Assembly (NCBI GenBank): GCA_032191485.1
Contig: JAVDOI010000007.1
Coordinates: 7,828,955-7,892,954, forward strand
Direction: 5' to 3'
DNA: 64,000 bases
From: Leptoclinus maculatus
Taxonomy: Eukaryota; Chordata; Actinopteri; Perciformes; Stichaeidae
The position numbers were made by a program, and so were the translations under genes. Below the pieces are notes generated by a model. It did not search any database and was not told the origin of the DNA. It saw only the letters and a program-made list of their open reading frames with translations. Shown here piece after piece: positions 34,183-48,687 of this stretch. The number at the start of each line of letters is the position of its first letter. Position 1 is the stretch's first letter.

Positions 34183-34307
34183 CTGTAGAGGCATCAAAAG
34201 AAGATGAAGTGTAAGAAGTTTGCTTTCATCTGCAGGTCAGCTGGACGAACAGAGAGACAGAGAAAATGTAGACATAAACAAGAAGACAGACTGAAGGACA
34301 ACTGCAT

Positions 34308-34309
<2 letters not shown>

Positions 34310-34346
<37 letters not shown>

Positions 34347-34353
34347 CTCTCAT

Positions 34354-34392
<39 letters not shown>

Positions 34393-34424
34393 CTCATACA
34401 TACACACACACACACACACACAGA
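34310..34424. repeat. (CA)n microsatellite with CTCT interruptions
   Basis: Two related CA blocks, each followed by a CTCTC...ATACATA spacer, suggesting duplication of a CA-CTCT-CATACATA unit. Confidence 0.9.
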
Positions 34425-37400
34425 CTGAGTGGCTTACTTGACCTGGCTCAGTACACGTGAGATCTACAGCACACATGGGGCTAATGATCCAGAGAACATG
34501 GCTTTTTTCAGGGTTGTTCAGGTTGATGTGAAAGCAATATTGTGTGTGTGTGTGTTTGTGTGTGTGTAAAGGATCAATAACTCTTTTAGATGTAACATTA
34601 TTTATTGGCAAGGGTCCCAAAGTTAAGCAATCAAGTATATTATGATTAAGAGCAATAAGTGCTAGAATATGACAGAACAACTCCTTAGCTAGGAATTGTC
34701 AGTACGTTGAAAGGTTGTTTTCCCCCTCTGCTGTAGTTTGTGACATCAAAGGGAGGAAGTGCAGCTTGTGCCCAATACATTGGAAGATCTGCTGTTCATC
34801 TAAAGGTGCATTAACAGATTCAGACTGAGTTGGTGTAATATATCAATGTAACCCCTAGTCAACTAAATTCAAACAAAGTAGATGGGGTACTCTCACATGC
34901 TGCCACAGTTGGCTAATTATTTCATGCAGCATGTGACTGGTGGCCTCTCAATGTCTCGGTTTGCATGTGTTACATGTGTGTGAGCGAGAAAGAAAGAGAA
35001 ATGAGAGACTGATTATTCCAGGGCAAGGCTTTTATAAGCCACAGGGTGCAGATTACAGATCATTGAGTTTCAGATTTTGTGAAGAATATCTTTCATAATC
35101 TAATTGGGTTGTCTTTGTAACTTCATTCAACCTCTTTTCCGGCACTTTCTTCCATCTCTGTGGACGCCTCAGTTTTAAGACTGTTGTGTGTGAGTGCATA
35201 TTTCCAAGTGTTACGTGTAGGTTTACTACAGTTGAGGCAGAAGGGAATGTGTGTGTAGGATAGTAAAGCTTTTAAAATGATCCTTCCCGTATCAGTATTT
35301 AATTCTGTAGCTTGACCTTTCTACCCACACACTTAGTTTACCATCAAGATAAGTCTCACTTTTCACAGTATGTTCAGTTAAAAGCCATCACACTAAAGGA
35401 AAGATAATCTGTTTGACTCTGACAATACCGTACTGAGAAATGTGTATTCTCACAGATTCAAATGTATTTGCAGACCATTGCACCTGTCGTCAAGTTTCCT
35501 ACCAATTTACAAAGTAAGATTTTATTGAGTTTACCAGAAATTGTAACTCAGGGAGGTATAGAGCAATCAATATGCAGAAGACACAATAGAGCACAATGCT
35601 CATGAAATTAACTGTCTAAATCAAACAAAGTGCTCAATAAACTTCCAGGCTGCTAGAGACTGACTGACTTGACGTCTCATCGTGGAAATACTCCTGTGCG
35701 AGATGAGGCATGCAGAATGGTCATCAACCAGGTGTGGTAAAATAAGCTCCTTTTGGCTGTTTTCTTCAGCTTTTCATTTGGAGTAGTGCATGATCTTGTT
35801 ATATTTTCTAGTACAAGTATTAGGTTTATTCATTTCTGAGGTGGCTTGGTTTATCAGGTGGAAGGATTTGTTTTTCGTCTTAACAAGGGATGAAATGTAT
35901 AATGTAAAAGGGGTCACTTGTGGTGAAGAACCCAAAGTATGATGACCTGACAGTTCCCCTTAGATCTACTGCGTGTTTTAGCATGTCTCAACTAAATGTT
36001 TTGTTTTTTAAGCCCACAACTTTACTGCTTTGGTTCAGTCTCACCGCTCATCATCAACCTTGTTTCCGCATGCAGCAGGAAGATGTTTTCAACAAAAAAG
36101 ATCCGCTCTTCCCTACCTGACCAGCACCAAACGATAAGCGCCTACTGGTGAAAATAGTGCAGCATTTAGCAGCGAGCGAGTCAGATACTACCCTCAAGAA
36201 AACAGCCGAAAACAGAGTTACGAGTGAATATAAAAACTATATTCACCAGGTGACCAGAAACACAACCTTCATGAGTGCCAATGATGTATGAGTGTCTGCT
36301 GCTGCATGTGAAAATAGGCAAATATTGTATGTCAAATAATGTCAGTGATGTGTTTACAGCTTGTCGTACCGACCTGTGTGGCCAAAATTATAATAATGAT
36401 CCATAATGTAAATTATTTTCATTTAGGCGACAACATGAACATTTCTCTGGCAACATATTTAAGCAGAACCAACATTTTACATCTAAGTTATCTACATGTT
36501 TCTTCCATTCAAAGATGTTGTTTTGTGACGTGTAATCTGACTATAGATATTTAAGACTGTTTCTATAGTGTTTTCTAACTTAATGGAGAAAGGGGTAGCA
36601 TTGTAGAACAGTTTGGACTAGCTGTCCAAGAATGCCTGAAAAGAAAACACATTTTGTTTACAAAAATTAGATTTTTAATACTGCAGCAGCTTGCTTTCAT
36701 ATCACATGCAGCTAGGTTGAACCAAGCTTACAAAGTCCTGTTTCATATTGATTTGGAAATGTCATTTTCTATTTAAATTTGTACAACTCAACTCGCAGTC
36801 CCAGTGTTGTTTTATATACTTTAGGTACAGTGATGAGTTACCTCAGTGTCGAACTTGGTTCCAGAGTCTCTGCTTCAAATATCTGGGTTAAGGAAATGTG
36901 TCAGAAAGAGGTATGAGTAAAGTGCTCTAACTTTGCTGAGGAGCTGCTTTGCAAACACCCTGGAGAAAAGCAGTTAATCCCCAACTGTTCAAACGAAGCT
37001 TCTCATCGGCCAACAAACTGACATTTTATTCATACTGGGCAGCCACCAGGTGTGATTACATATAAAATCCTGGATTTTATATTTTAGTTTTCATATCACA
37101 CCTGCTTGTATAAATAATTTGATTTATTAAGGCTTAGCACTGAGAATGAAAAGTTATATCCTGTGCAGTATTTCTACCAATGCACACAGAATTTCAGTTG
37201 TCAGGCTCAGATAATTTAGTCGCACAAAACCTTGCCTGCGGTTCAATCTGCGTCCTTTTTTCACGACGTCTCAAGGTCTAGATCAATGGGTGCGGTAACT
37301 CAGTCACTCTGGCAGTGGCTGTGTTGATATTAATCATAAGTTATTCAATCAGGGCCCCCAGGAGTCAGCACGACAGACTGAGAGACAGACAGGAAGTCAG

Positions 37401-38944
37401 ACACACAGCGGGGTGAATCATCGAGGGGTGGGGGGAGAGTCTGGGAGTACACTACATCTCAAAGTGACACCCAACTTCCAAGTTCATGCCCAGAAGTCTT
37501 TTTTTATATCAAAAATGACTTTCCATATGGAAAACGTAATGCATTTTTGGTTTGATACTTCTCCCAGACTTCTGCACGCTGGTGAAAAACTGATCCAAAA
37601 TTCATTGTGGTGGGGAAAACATACAAATTAACATTGCAAACACTGCATACTGAATATATCCACACGTACATAACTGTACATTTTATGCATTCTGATTTTT
37701 TCTTGTTTGCTTTACACACATTTATATGATACACTTTAAACTTCTGCACCACACACAGCCACCACATCTATGTGTTTCATTTATAACTTGCTACCTAACT
37801 GTGAAATAACTTTTGATACAAGGATTTGCCAAAAGATATATTCTACGTAAACATATGCACTATGCTGTAACATGGATTTTTTAAAACAAAGTGATCAGCT
37901 ATTTTCGGCCATCTTTTGACTGCCAATCGGTCTGACAGTCCTTCTGCCTCTTTCCCTTTCACCTTGCCACTATCTGACGGAGTCTTTCTATCAGAGACAC
38001 AGGGATGTTTTATCTGGGTAAAGTCATCCACAGTGCAGTAATATCTCCCGAGACAGCCAGGGAGCTGATAGGTATCACTCTACAAACAGGCTGTTCCTCC
38101 CAGGACTCTACATAGAGATAATGTGCTGCTTTCTCTTCCTCCTATTTTCTCTTCTGTCTTGTCTCTGTCTTTGAGTCAGTATCAGACCGACTTTCTCTTT
38201 TTTTCGCTGTCTGTCTGCATCTCTCTCTGGATATATCTCTCTCTCTCTCTCTCTGTCTCCCTCTTTGTATCTATCTCTCTCTGTCAGGATGATCTCATGG
38301 GGAAAGAGGCGTGTTACCTTTCCCTGTTGGAGATTCTGCAGATATTAGCCCTCTGTGTTCTCTCTAACCCAGGATGGATTTAGAAACACCACCTACTCGG
38401 CTCTATTCGGGTCCAGTGGAATTGCACCGGTGCGGGTATAAGGTGCGTTTGCGTGCGTTTGTGAGGGGTGCCAGCTGTCCTGCAGTGTGTGTGTGTCTCT
38501 AGTGCGTCACCCTGCTTTCTCCGGCCCAGGTTCACAGCCGTGTTCAGCATATGGTAACCATGGGATACAGGCTATAGATAAGGCTGACTGTGCCACCAAA
38601 TACCCTTTGACGTCATACACCTCCTCTTGTCCCATCTCCTCTCCTCTCCTCCGTTCCTTGCACACAAACCACTGCTTTTCCTTTAAACCCTATGATGAAA
38701 GGACATCAATTATGTAATTTGTCAAATTGAGCCACAGCGTTAGATACGCACACAACAGGCAAATAATCACTTCAGACTAGTGAGATTTTACTATGGCTTC
38801 CCAGAGACTTTGGAAAGAAAAATCGAAATAATCTAAAAAAAAAGCCCCATGGTTATATTTGTACATGTGTGGAACAGCTGCATTGTGTGGAGCTGAGTGT
38901 CAAACAACCTGAACAAGTCCTGGAGACGGGTTTGAAATAGTGAA
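34425..38944. other. Intergenic, no gene recognised
   Basis: AT-rich sequence. Holds an imperfect fold-back (37047-37104) and a CT-rich stretch (38125-38290). The small ORFs here have no recognisable motifs. Confidence 0.6.
37047..37104. repeat. Fold-back sequence with nested palindrome
   Basis: Outer arms CAGGTGTGA (37047-37055) and TCACACCTG (37096-37104); inner arms ATAAAATCC (37062-37070) and GGATTTTAT (37072-37080). Confidence 0.7.
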
Positions 38945-39080
38945 GAAAACAAGAGTTGCTTGCAGCTCTGTGAGGAAAGTCGGTGCTTTGAGCTAAAGGC
39001 GAATGTCAGCATTTTAACATGCTCACAAAAAACAATGCTAACGCGGTGATCCTAAGCAGGTATGATGTGAAGCAAGCAGG
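38945..39080 (+). repeat. Teleost interspersed repeat fragment (family A)
   Basis: Contains gctttgagctaaaggcgaat and acatgctcacaaaaaacaat plus gcaggtatgatgt, matching the order of the copy at 54630-54860. Confidence 0.45.
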
Positions 39081-42000
39081 ACAGCTGGTGCTGGTGGTGG
39101 CTGGTCATTGGTTTTGCAGGTGCTGCTAACCAACATACTTAGTCTCCATGAAAATGTGATAATATTTTATTCTTCTATGATAGGTTATCAAAATGAGTTG
39201 ATGTCCACCCCAGTCCCTTTTACTTGTTGAAAAATATATATATTTAAGTGACATGGTGACATCACGAACCCTTGTTTGATTACAACATTAATTGGCTTTC
39301 ATTTGTTCACTTTAATCTAATTTGAAACTGAATTATACTGCTCAAATACATATTTGTGTAAATATGTGTGCAGGCTTGCACATTTGCTCATATGTTCTCA
39401 CTGGACACATTACTCGACTCCCTAATCTTTCTTTTTTAGATAAGGTCAAAGAGTGCTGGCCCAGCACTGCCCTTTGAATTGGCTCACAGCAACACACTTA
39501 AAGTAATTTGTGTTCTGCTCATTTATTGAACGTTAAGCACAGAAACCACTTCCTCTTGTTCCCTTCTTTCTCCTCTCGCTCTCTCTCTCTTTACTCTGAC
39601 TGAACACTTAGCCCCTTTGAAACATGGTGGCTGGTGGCCTTTGAACTTGAGTAAACAGAACTGTACTCTGTGACGACTGAGTCTCCTACTTTATACCTCT
39701 GTACAAGCCACACTCCTCTAAACTAACGGAGACTGACTTGCGCTAACATGAGACTTTGATGTGAACTGCTGGGCAGAACGACCGACTGAAAGAGGGACGA
39801 GAACAACAGTGCTGGGTCACATGGCTACATCTCCAACTAAAACAAAGGGGACAAGCTATGGATCCAACTGCTCAAAGTCATTATGTACCTTGTCTATCCC
39901 TAAGGCCTCAGCCAAAATGCACTGAATGATTTTAGCTGTTAATATCATAATCAATTATACATGTGTCAGAACTAATGGCCCCAGCCAACACAAAAGGACA
40001 TCAATGTTGAACTGAAAGACCAAAGGAATTATTAGAGGAAGCATTATTTCCCTAGGATACTAGAGAGGATTAAACTCCAGGGCTTGTGGGAGACTGGAAT
40101 TGTTTTTCCTCTCCCTGGGGTTATCTCAGGTAACAACTATTCAAGTATTATTAAAGAGCTAAAAATGGCCCATACAGTTATAGCAACCTGAATTAAGGTG
40201 CCATGGGGTATTTGCCTGTGTGTGTGTGTGTGTGTGCACGTGCATATGCGATGATCGTGCATGTGCCTTTGCATGCATGTGTGTGAATGCCCTTGGAGAC
40301 GTGTGTTTGTGTGTGTAGAAATGTGTGTGCTGACAGAGGCAGTTGGTAGTCGGGATATGCGTCTAAGAAGAAATCAGGGTGAGAAGACCTCCTTAAATGT
40401 GCACGGTGCTGCAGAAAACAACTTTGGCATTTGTGCTGGAGCGCAGCAAATAAGCACCCGATAAGTAAGTCTATTTTGTCCCTGCAAACACTGCATATAT
40501 TCCACTGTGTTGAGCAGCATTTTCAATACTATTTAGTTTGTTGTGCATTCGAAAATGCACAATCTGCTCCAAATGTGGTTTGTGTCTGTCAGAGCACATG
40601 TTATCAAACCATGTCTTTCATCACTCCCGCTGCACATTTTCCACAACTCTTGATCATTTCATTACTGTGCCACTCACAGTGTTAACAGACATGTACACAC
40701 AGCATGCACTAAGGGACAGTACTCCACTGCAGGCCATGTACATCCAGAATGATGTGGATTGACCTCTTTCTTTTCCTTTCTGCTCTCTCTTTCATCAGCC
40801 TCCTCTTTCATCCAGCCATTCATTCTTTCATTATGGCATTAGCTTTGCTCTCTTCAAATGTAAACAAGATTGAATGTCTTTTGTGTATGTTCTTGCCTTT
40901 TGGTTCTGAGTGCTCTGGACATGGGTACAATAAGGTCAATCACCAATACTGCTCATTATCCTGCACTATAATGGCAGATATCAATAGGCATGGATGAGAT
41001 TAATTCAGGACCGGTTCCAGAACAAAATGAACTGAAAGTAGAGCGGGTGCACTAGTAGCTACAGTGCGGGCCGGCAACAGCAATGGAAGTCACGAGTGGT
41101 CACGAGTGTGGTCCTATATGATCAGATTATGCTGGTAGACAGCTACAAATAATGTAAACAGTACTAAGTGAACACAGCGTGTTGTTCCTTTTCAGCAACA
41201 GTTTGCTTTATTTGCAATGGTTCCTCAAAAGCATCGTACAATCTTATTCCAGGATATATCCAGGGCCAGTGTATCTCAGTCTTCTTGACATATATCAAAC
41301 ATAGCTAATAAACAATTCCAGATGCATAACACATTTTGCAATGTCAATCTCAGATCACATCTTCCCTCACTGTGACCCTTAACTTGGACGTTACACATTA
41401 TGGAAGCATTCCTTCTGGTTGTGTACTTGTACACAAGGATTCAAGGAAAATGTATCGTCATTATGCAAGACAGGAATGCACAACAAAATGCAGTTGTAGC
41501 CCATTTGCTTCATGGGAAAGAAATATAGTACTAGTAGTACCTTCCTGTGCACTTTTTGAATTTGCTACAGCAGGAATGGACATCAGGTAAACCTTGTCCA
41601 TCAACACTGACTTTATTTAAGCACCAAGCGTCATTGATAAAATAAAGTCTGCCTCATCTTGTCGTGCCGAGTCCTGTGTCGAGTCCTGTGGTCCACCCGT
41701 CAAGTGCAGCTTGATCCGGGACACCACGATGGAGCCTGGTCTCTTTAAAGATGTGAACAATCGGCGACCCACCGTCGCCGGAAGGCTAAATTATCCTCTG
41801 CTCTCCTCCCTCTCTACTTCGCTTTTAGTGGCGTTTGGTCTGGCAGGTCTGGCTTGGTGATTGGTCGTGGGCGGTGATCGTCTCAAGGTCCGCTCCCTAC
41901 TAATTAATCCAATTCCCACGCTTCCTTCTCCAGTGTTAATGAGTATATCTGTCATAAAGGCATAAGTACTCCAGTAATAAATAGAAAAGACAACAAATTA

Positions 42001-45000
42001 AGACAAAAATGTAGTAAAATTCACATTTGTTATTACCTGTTGAGGACTTGACCTTGATGTTATCAATTGCATCAAATAAAGTTAATCTGTCCTTTTTTTA
42101 CTCTTACTTATATATTAATTTTAGATATAAGTTTTTGTATTTCTTACTTCTACTTGAGGCAACTTTACTTCTATATTACTCACTATGTTATGTTGGGACT
42201 TCACCATGTGGGGGAAACAAAGAGAGAGGCCTAAATGTGAAAATGAAAGCCTAAACTGGTTTAAACCAGTGTTAGATTTGGTTTAAATCACAATACTGGT
42301 GCCTCATTGCACGAGTACCACGGGAACCACTGTGAGTCCCTGTGACACAGCCATGACATCACCAGGACCATAAACATCGGCTCACACCTTCACAATGGGC
42401 CGGTTTTTTGATGCTCACGTTGCTAAAAGGAGGGAACAAACTGACTGAAGGAGGTAACAAACTGACTGTTTTTATGTTCACAAACACATTTGGATCCTGA
42501 AGGAGAAACGGATAACTTGTCCTATGCTCCCCCAATTTAATCTGCAGTACGAAGATTACAGAATTCCCAGATTCGTCCGGTCGACATTTGCTGTTTTCTC
42601 CGCTGCCATATGCGGATCATTGCGCCGCTTAACCCGCCGACAAAGCGCGTTACGGTCCCCGGTCATCAGCAGGAGAAAATCCACCGAACAAGTCAGAAGA
42701 AACACACGTTTAAAGTTTAACTGTACTCTCTCTCTCCTCCCCCTCCTACACACACACACACACACACACACTCACACACACTCACTCACCTCATCAGGTG
42801 ATTGTTTGCTGCTTTTTGGTAGTATGCTTGTAGATGTATAATATATGTTTTGTTTATTTATAATATTATTGATTTTTGATCTGTATTCTAAATAAATAAA
42901 CTCTCATCACTTTCTGTGATTATTGTGTGCACGTGTTGTGATAATAGCTGGTTGTTATAGTCAGTGCTCCGATTCAAACCTTCACTGTTCAGTGAAGTAC
43001 CGTAACTATTGACATTTTGAGTGAACACCAATTTTGAGACTAATGATTGATATTGATATAATTGATATTAATAATTGTATTAATATCAATAATTTAATTG
43101 TTTTATTATTATTACATTTGTATTGATTTTCAAGATATGCATTAAAAAGTTACAATGAATAACAGAAAATGTATATACATACACATACACACATATATAC
43201 ACATATATACACATATATACACACATATATATTCACATAAACAGACACATACTGTACATACTAATAATTGTAAATAAAAAATAAAAAAAAGATCCCAACA
43301 GTTATTTACAAATGAAATACTGTTAGGTCAATTCATATAGACTAAATGTACCAAAATATTAACAATAACATTGATGTCAGTGAGCTTACTGTATTTGCTA
43401 GCTAACCAACTAGGAAAAACCCAGCACATAGACGGCACCTTATATCAAACAAGTGATTGCTCATTGAGTGACAACAAACCAACATTATGTTCTGAGAAAA
43501 CATAACTACGTTTCTTTACATGGTGTTTTTGAGAGGGTGCAAAATATTAAATTGTGGGTGCAATGTAAAACCTCGTAGAACCCATCCTGCATGTAATGCT
43601 ACTCCAATGACAGTTAGAGAGCTGGTCTGTTGAAGCTTTTATGATCTATGCCGTGTCTCTTCACATCGATGGCTGTGTCCTTGTGGACATACAGTCAATA
43701 CAGCTGTACAGTGCACAAGTGAGCCTGTCCCTTGATCTGTCCCTGCTGGTTTGGTTATTACAGTGTGTGTCTACAGAATGTACGTGTGTGTGTATGTCTT
43801 CCCCTTAAGGCCAGCTTCTCTGTAATCTCGTCCTTACTGATCTGATGCGGGTTGAGTGCCGGTGACCTTGTGGAGTCTCTCTGGTGCCTAATGCCAAACA
43901 TGCTGCTGGCTCGACTAACATCTTGGCCACATTCACACTTCTGGCTGCTAACATTCCAGGTCTGTTTCATGTCTTCAATCCAAGGGATCAGCATGGGAAA
44001 GACACTCATTTGTCGTGTGCCAGGGATTTTCCAACCCCTGGATGCAAAAGCTTTCCATCTTCTTAACAGTGCTTGTATTTGTTGGTGTTCAATGAAATGT
44101 TTAATTAGCAAATTAAGATATACATTATTGTTTATTCTGTGGGTGACAGGAGGTAGACATGTGTCCCATTGAGAGCTGACTGTGTGTGACTCAAGTTGAC
44201 GTGAGCATTACTAGACAGCTCCAGAGCTGTGTTCTTGTCGTTCCCTGGTGAAAGCTACTGAGTTCACCTGAAGTTCGCTGCACTCTGTGAAATCTTGTAA
44301 GTTGGCGTTTGCGTTGCGTTTAGCCCGCCAGGCTACAGAAAGCTACAGGCCCTTGAGTACTTGACTGCATTCCAAATTACCTCATACCCTCTCTACTCCA
44401 CTTCATCTCATATTGTTAGTTATGGTTCCATGTTTTTATGGTGTGTTTGTTTGCAAGAGGGTCTTTTCCCCCCAGTGGGACTGTCTGTTTGCCCAGTTAT
44501 TTATCTCTCAGGGATAGGTATAAAGGAGAGATAAGCAAACATCGCTTACACCTGATCATTTTCATGCAAATCAGATATGAAGAGGTGTTATCTCTGAAAA
44601 GGAAATAAATGGCCGTATCTTGTTCATTGAGGATGGTACACATTAGTGTCAGTGCTGTTAAATATGGATGAGGTGGCAAGTGGCTAGTCTTACAACTGAG
44701 GTTGGCTTGGGTCTGGCTGTGGCTACTGTGCAAATATATAGCACACATAGGAAAGCTAGAAACACTACTATCAGGCAGAGGAGCAATCCCAGGATAGAGA
44801 GCCAACATCAGTCATGCTCACAACCAGAGAGGTGAAGACCTTTTTACCGTACTGTATACCCTAATAGGATTGTGCACTTTTTTTTCCACCACAACAATCT
44901 GTGAAAGGGTAGAAATATGGACTGATGTATCACTAAGTCTCATCCCCTGGACCTGGGTTGGGCCCCTGTTTAGTTTTTAAAAAGAAAATGTCAGTGAAGT

Positions 45001-45393
45001 CCTAAAAAAAGATCTAAAAACATCCCAAATACACAAACGAGCTAATAGGAATGCCCTCCCATATCCACTGAGTGAGTCTGTTTAGACAGACACCCACCGC
45101 GCTTTCTGTCACTGAAACAAATGAACAGCATCCTTTGAGCATCTTAAGAGGCCGACTGCTCCACATAGCATGTTCTACATCGCTCATCTGTCATTTTAAG
45201 GTCAAGTGTGGATATGCAGAGATGTGATCTCGTACAATCCGCTTTTAGAAAAGAGATTTTGGAAACAGAGCTCAAACATCAGAAAAAAAACCTTATCTCA
45301 AGCTCTAAGAGCAACTTATATCTAAAAGACAATAAACAGCATATCCTTGCCAAGCTGCTTTTGCTCCTTTAGACTGTACACAGGAGCTAACAT
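39081..45393. other. Intergenic, no gene recognised
   Basis: No convincing coding sequence. A GT run lies at 40217-40237, a GC-richer patch at about 41660-41920 (possible old element, not classifiable), a CA run at 42748-42785 and a tandem cacatatata array at about 43175-43250. Confidence 0.55.
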
Positions 45394-45425
45394 CATGACA
45401 TGATAACATATGTTATCATGTCATG
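45394..45425. repeat. Perfect 32-bp palindrome
   Basis: CATGACATGATAACAT joined to its exact reverse complement with no spacer. Confidence 0.95.
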
Positions 45426-45509
45426 TTGTGATGCATACCTGTTATGTTTCTGAAAGACTCGTTTTTCGTCTACCTGTCACTTTTTCAAAAGAAACTCTTT
45501 ATCTGTGTG

Positions 45510-45511
<2 letters not shown>

Positions 45512-45551
<40 letters not shown>
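45512..45551. repeat. (GT)n microsatellite
   Basis: About 20 GT units. Confidence 0.9.
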
Positions 45552-45553
<2 letters not shown>

Positions 45554-46212
45554 GGCCTGTGTATGCATGACTCTGCATTTGCAGTCTATTGATTGGGACT
45601 GAGCAGTTCTCTTCAGTTTATGTTCATCATAGTGTTGTTGGAGGACTCACATTGGCCTACTTTTCTACAGCCTGCACCCTGTTGACCATTTGCCTCAGAT
45701 CTTTCATGTTGTTTGTGTCTCTCCCTCTGCCTCTCAAAATAAGCAAGTGCACTCTGCGGACAACTAACTGTGTAATGTGTTACACAATATCTGTTAAAGA
45801 AAAATACCACCCTCAAATGCATCTGACCTTCAAAAACAGCAAATCACAAAGGGAGATGGTTATGTAGGAGATAAAGAGTTAGGCTCTTTAAAGATGCTCA
45901 ATAAAGAATTCAGAGCATATATATTGCCTCCACACAAGACGGCTGAGTCTGTGGGTAGCGGTGCTAACGGCACCGATAGTGGAAACAACGGCAACAGTGC
46001 TGACAGAGCTAACCATCTTTACCTGGGGGAGCCAGAAAGTGGGAGCTACGCTTGGGCGACGATGCCATGGGTCAGGGCAGCATAATTAGCGGTAACTGCG
46101 TTATGAGCGCAGTGCAGTGCGGTGGCCATTAGCTAGCCAGTGGGGCACAACAGAGAAACTCACATGCACCAAAAATATATGTAAAGCACAGAGAAGCTTG
46201 GATTACGACAAA

Positions 46213-46329
<117 letters not shown>

Positions 46330-46683
46330 CCTTCTACAGAAGTATTGTAAAACTTATTTTTGCAATGTTTTTGCAATCTCAAACTGAACTTTCTGGATCT
46401 TATTTCATGTCTCATTGGCCTGAAGCAACACCCCCCCACCAACTGAGGCCCATGTGTTTTAACACAGGCTGTTTTTGGTCTGAATGTACACTCAAAAACA
46501 CAAATAGTTCAGTAAAACATGACATTTTACTTCTGAGTCCAGAAACACAACAGCTAGCAGAGCCGTTCAAATAGAAGGCTAACTTATGGTGTCAATTGAA
46601 ACACAAGGCTAAAATGTCTCTCATGGAAAATAACGTCCTCAAATTCTTTAATTTGACGAATTAAGAGTTAGACTAGAATACAT

Positions 46684-46686
<3 letters not shown>

Positions 46687-46729
<43 letters not shown>
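46687..46729. repeat. (CA)n microsatellite
   Basis: About 21 CA units. Confidence 0.95.
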
Positions 46730-46730
<1 letters not shown>

Positions 46731-48687
46731 GATACTGTGATCCGTGTCAGCCCTTGGGGCAGTGTGATTGGGTCGCCTACAACAGTTTCCATAGTAACAG
46801 TGTGGTGGGTCCTGGGCGTATGTGTGTGACGGTGGCGTGTAGTTGGGGCAAGCTGGGGGTCAGGTCACTGAAATAATGAGTGTGCTCAATAGTCTTTACA
46901 GTATCAGTCAATTGTGGTCAATCATCTTGTATCTGTGCTCCAGCACTGTGTAATAGAACATTCCTATTGAATCACAGAGATATGATTGTTCTCTGATATC
47001 AAATTACATTTTCTTTGTTTTTGCTCACGTCACCAAAGAAACTAAAATCTTTCTTCAAAACATCAAAAACATCTACTTCCACACATTTAGAGCATGCTTG
47101 CAGTTAATTCTATCTATTTGTCATTTGAAATAGTATATTGAATTCCCTCCCAGGCACTGTGGTGACATTGAGTGAAGGATGTGAGGAAATGTCAGCAGTA
47201 TTGATGCTCCTCATTTTCAATCAACTTGCACACAAGTCAATACATCAAGCCTATATTTCTAGGCATTGTTTTCAAATGGTCTAGCCTTTAGAATTATCTT
47301 TGGTCAATAAATCACCCTGTCAAACAACACTATTCTAATCTGTTTTGTAAAATTAAATATGTAGACACAAAATACAAACTTAATCATGAACAAATAGCTT
47401 GAAATCTAATTAAATAATTACCCATGGCAGCAAAGATGAATTCCTCCAAAATGCTGGTTTTCTAGAGAACAACAACAGATCTAATGAGCATGCCAAATCA
47501 ACAACAGGTAATCAATCAGGCAATCACTTCAATCAGAGATTTCTTAGCTTGCTCGTGAGTAAAAAGGTCAGCATCATTCAAAATGGCTGAAAAACAGAGA
47601 GAGAAAAAGCGTGACCTGCATTGCAAGGATTTGTCATGTTGGGTTAAAGTCTCAATTACTGTTACACAGTTGAGTATTTATTAGTTTTTTGTCAGACTTT
47701 GCCCGGCTTGGCTGTGAACTAATGGTAAAGCTGAGAGGTGTTTTTCAAAGCAGGATTACTGCAAAAGCCAGATAACTACAAAAGCAACGATACTACTGAT
47801 ACTATTCTGTAAATCCTGGTGCTCCTGATTTGCATCTGTAACACAAAAAGTGAATATTAGCTTTCGGAGTAATGATTAAGTCATGCATATTGATGGCTGA
47901 TAATAATCTTGCTAATTCTGCTTTGTGGAAAAACCCTTGGGGATGCTTTTTGTTTTGATAAGTGTGCTTTCTCTGCATAGGCTCAATGTTTTGTTTTTGT
48001 ATGTTGTTTTAGTTTTAATGGCTTTTATGCTATTCTGCAACTCCTTACAGTTTCCAAGCTAAAATCAATCCGCTCTTCTGTTTGTGCCAGAACAAAAGCA
48101 TGTTTGTTCTATATCATGCACGCTTCATCCTCTAACACACTACACAGGATTGACCTTGCACGTACATGTACTACATGACCAGCTGATCAGGATAAGCCTT
48201 TCAGACCAACGAGGGCTGTAAAAGAGCCGTCGTGACCTTATTCCTGATTCCCTCTTCTTCAGTAACTCCAACATAATGGACAACTGGCACTAAAATGTCA
48301 GGATTGGAGGGATTTGGTGGATGCCCTGCTCTCCCTGGATGGATTGTTTGGTGCCTTTATCTTGGACTGTATTCACTGGTGCCAGAGGCTGGAGCTGGAT
48401 TCAGCACAGCTGTGTGGCATCATCTTCCCCTCACAGTAAGCCCCCCCCCCCCCCCCCCCGTCCCGTCTCCTCCCCGGATACTAGTACAATGAAATCACAT
48501 GGCATCAATAAGGAGCAGGGAGAGGCACAGGATCCTGTATTTGGCTGTGCATCCCGCTATGGCTTCCAATCCACATCTGGCTGAATGAAGTCAGCCCTTG
48601 TAGCCCACCATGGTGATGAAGGTGGCAAGGATGATAGCCATGACAACTGTTAGGACCAGACAAACACATGGAATGATAGGTTGTAAG
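46730..48687. other. Intergenic, no gene recognised
   Basis: AT-rich with no gene-like ORF; a poly(C) run of 19 lies at 48441-48459. Confidence 0.6.

Noticed and set aside
41630..41930. GC-richer patch considered as an LTR or CpG island
   Set aside because: No LTR boundaries, primer-binding site or adjacent ORF seen; cannot be supported.
43175..43250. Regular cacatatata array considered as CRISPR-like or minisatellite
   Set aside because: Units are short, imperfect and without unique spacers; simple tandem repeat in a eukaryotic genome.
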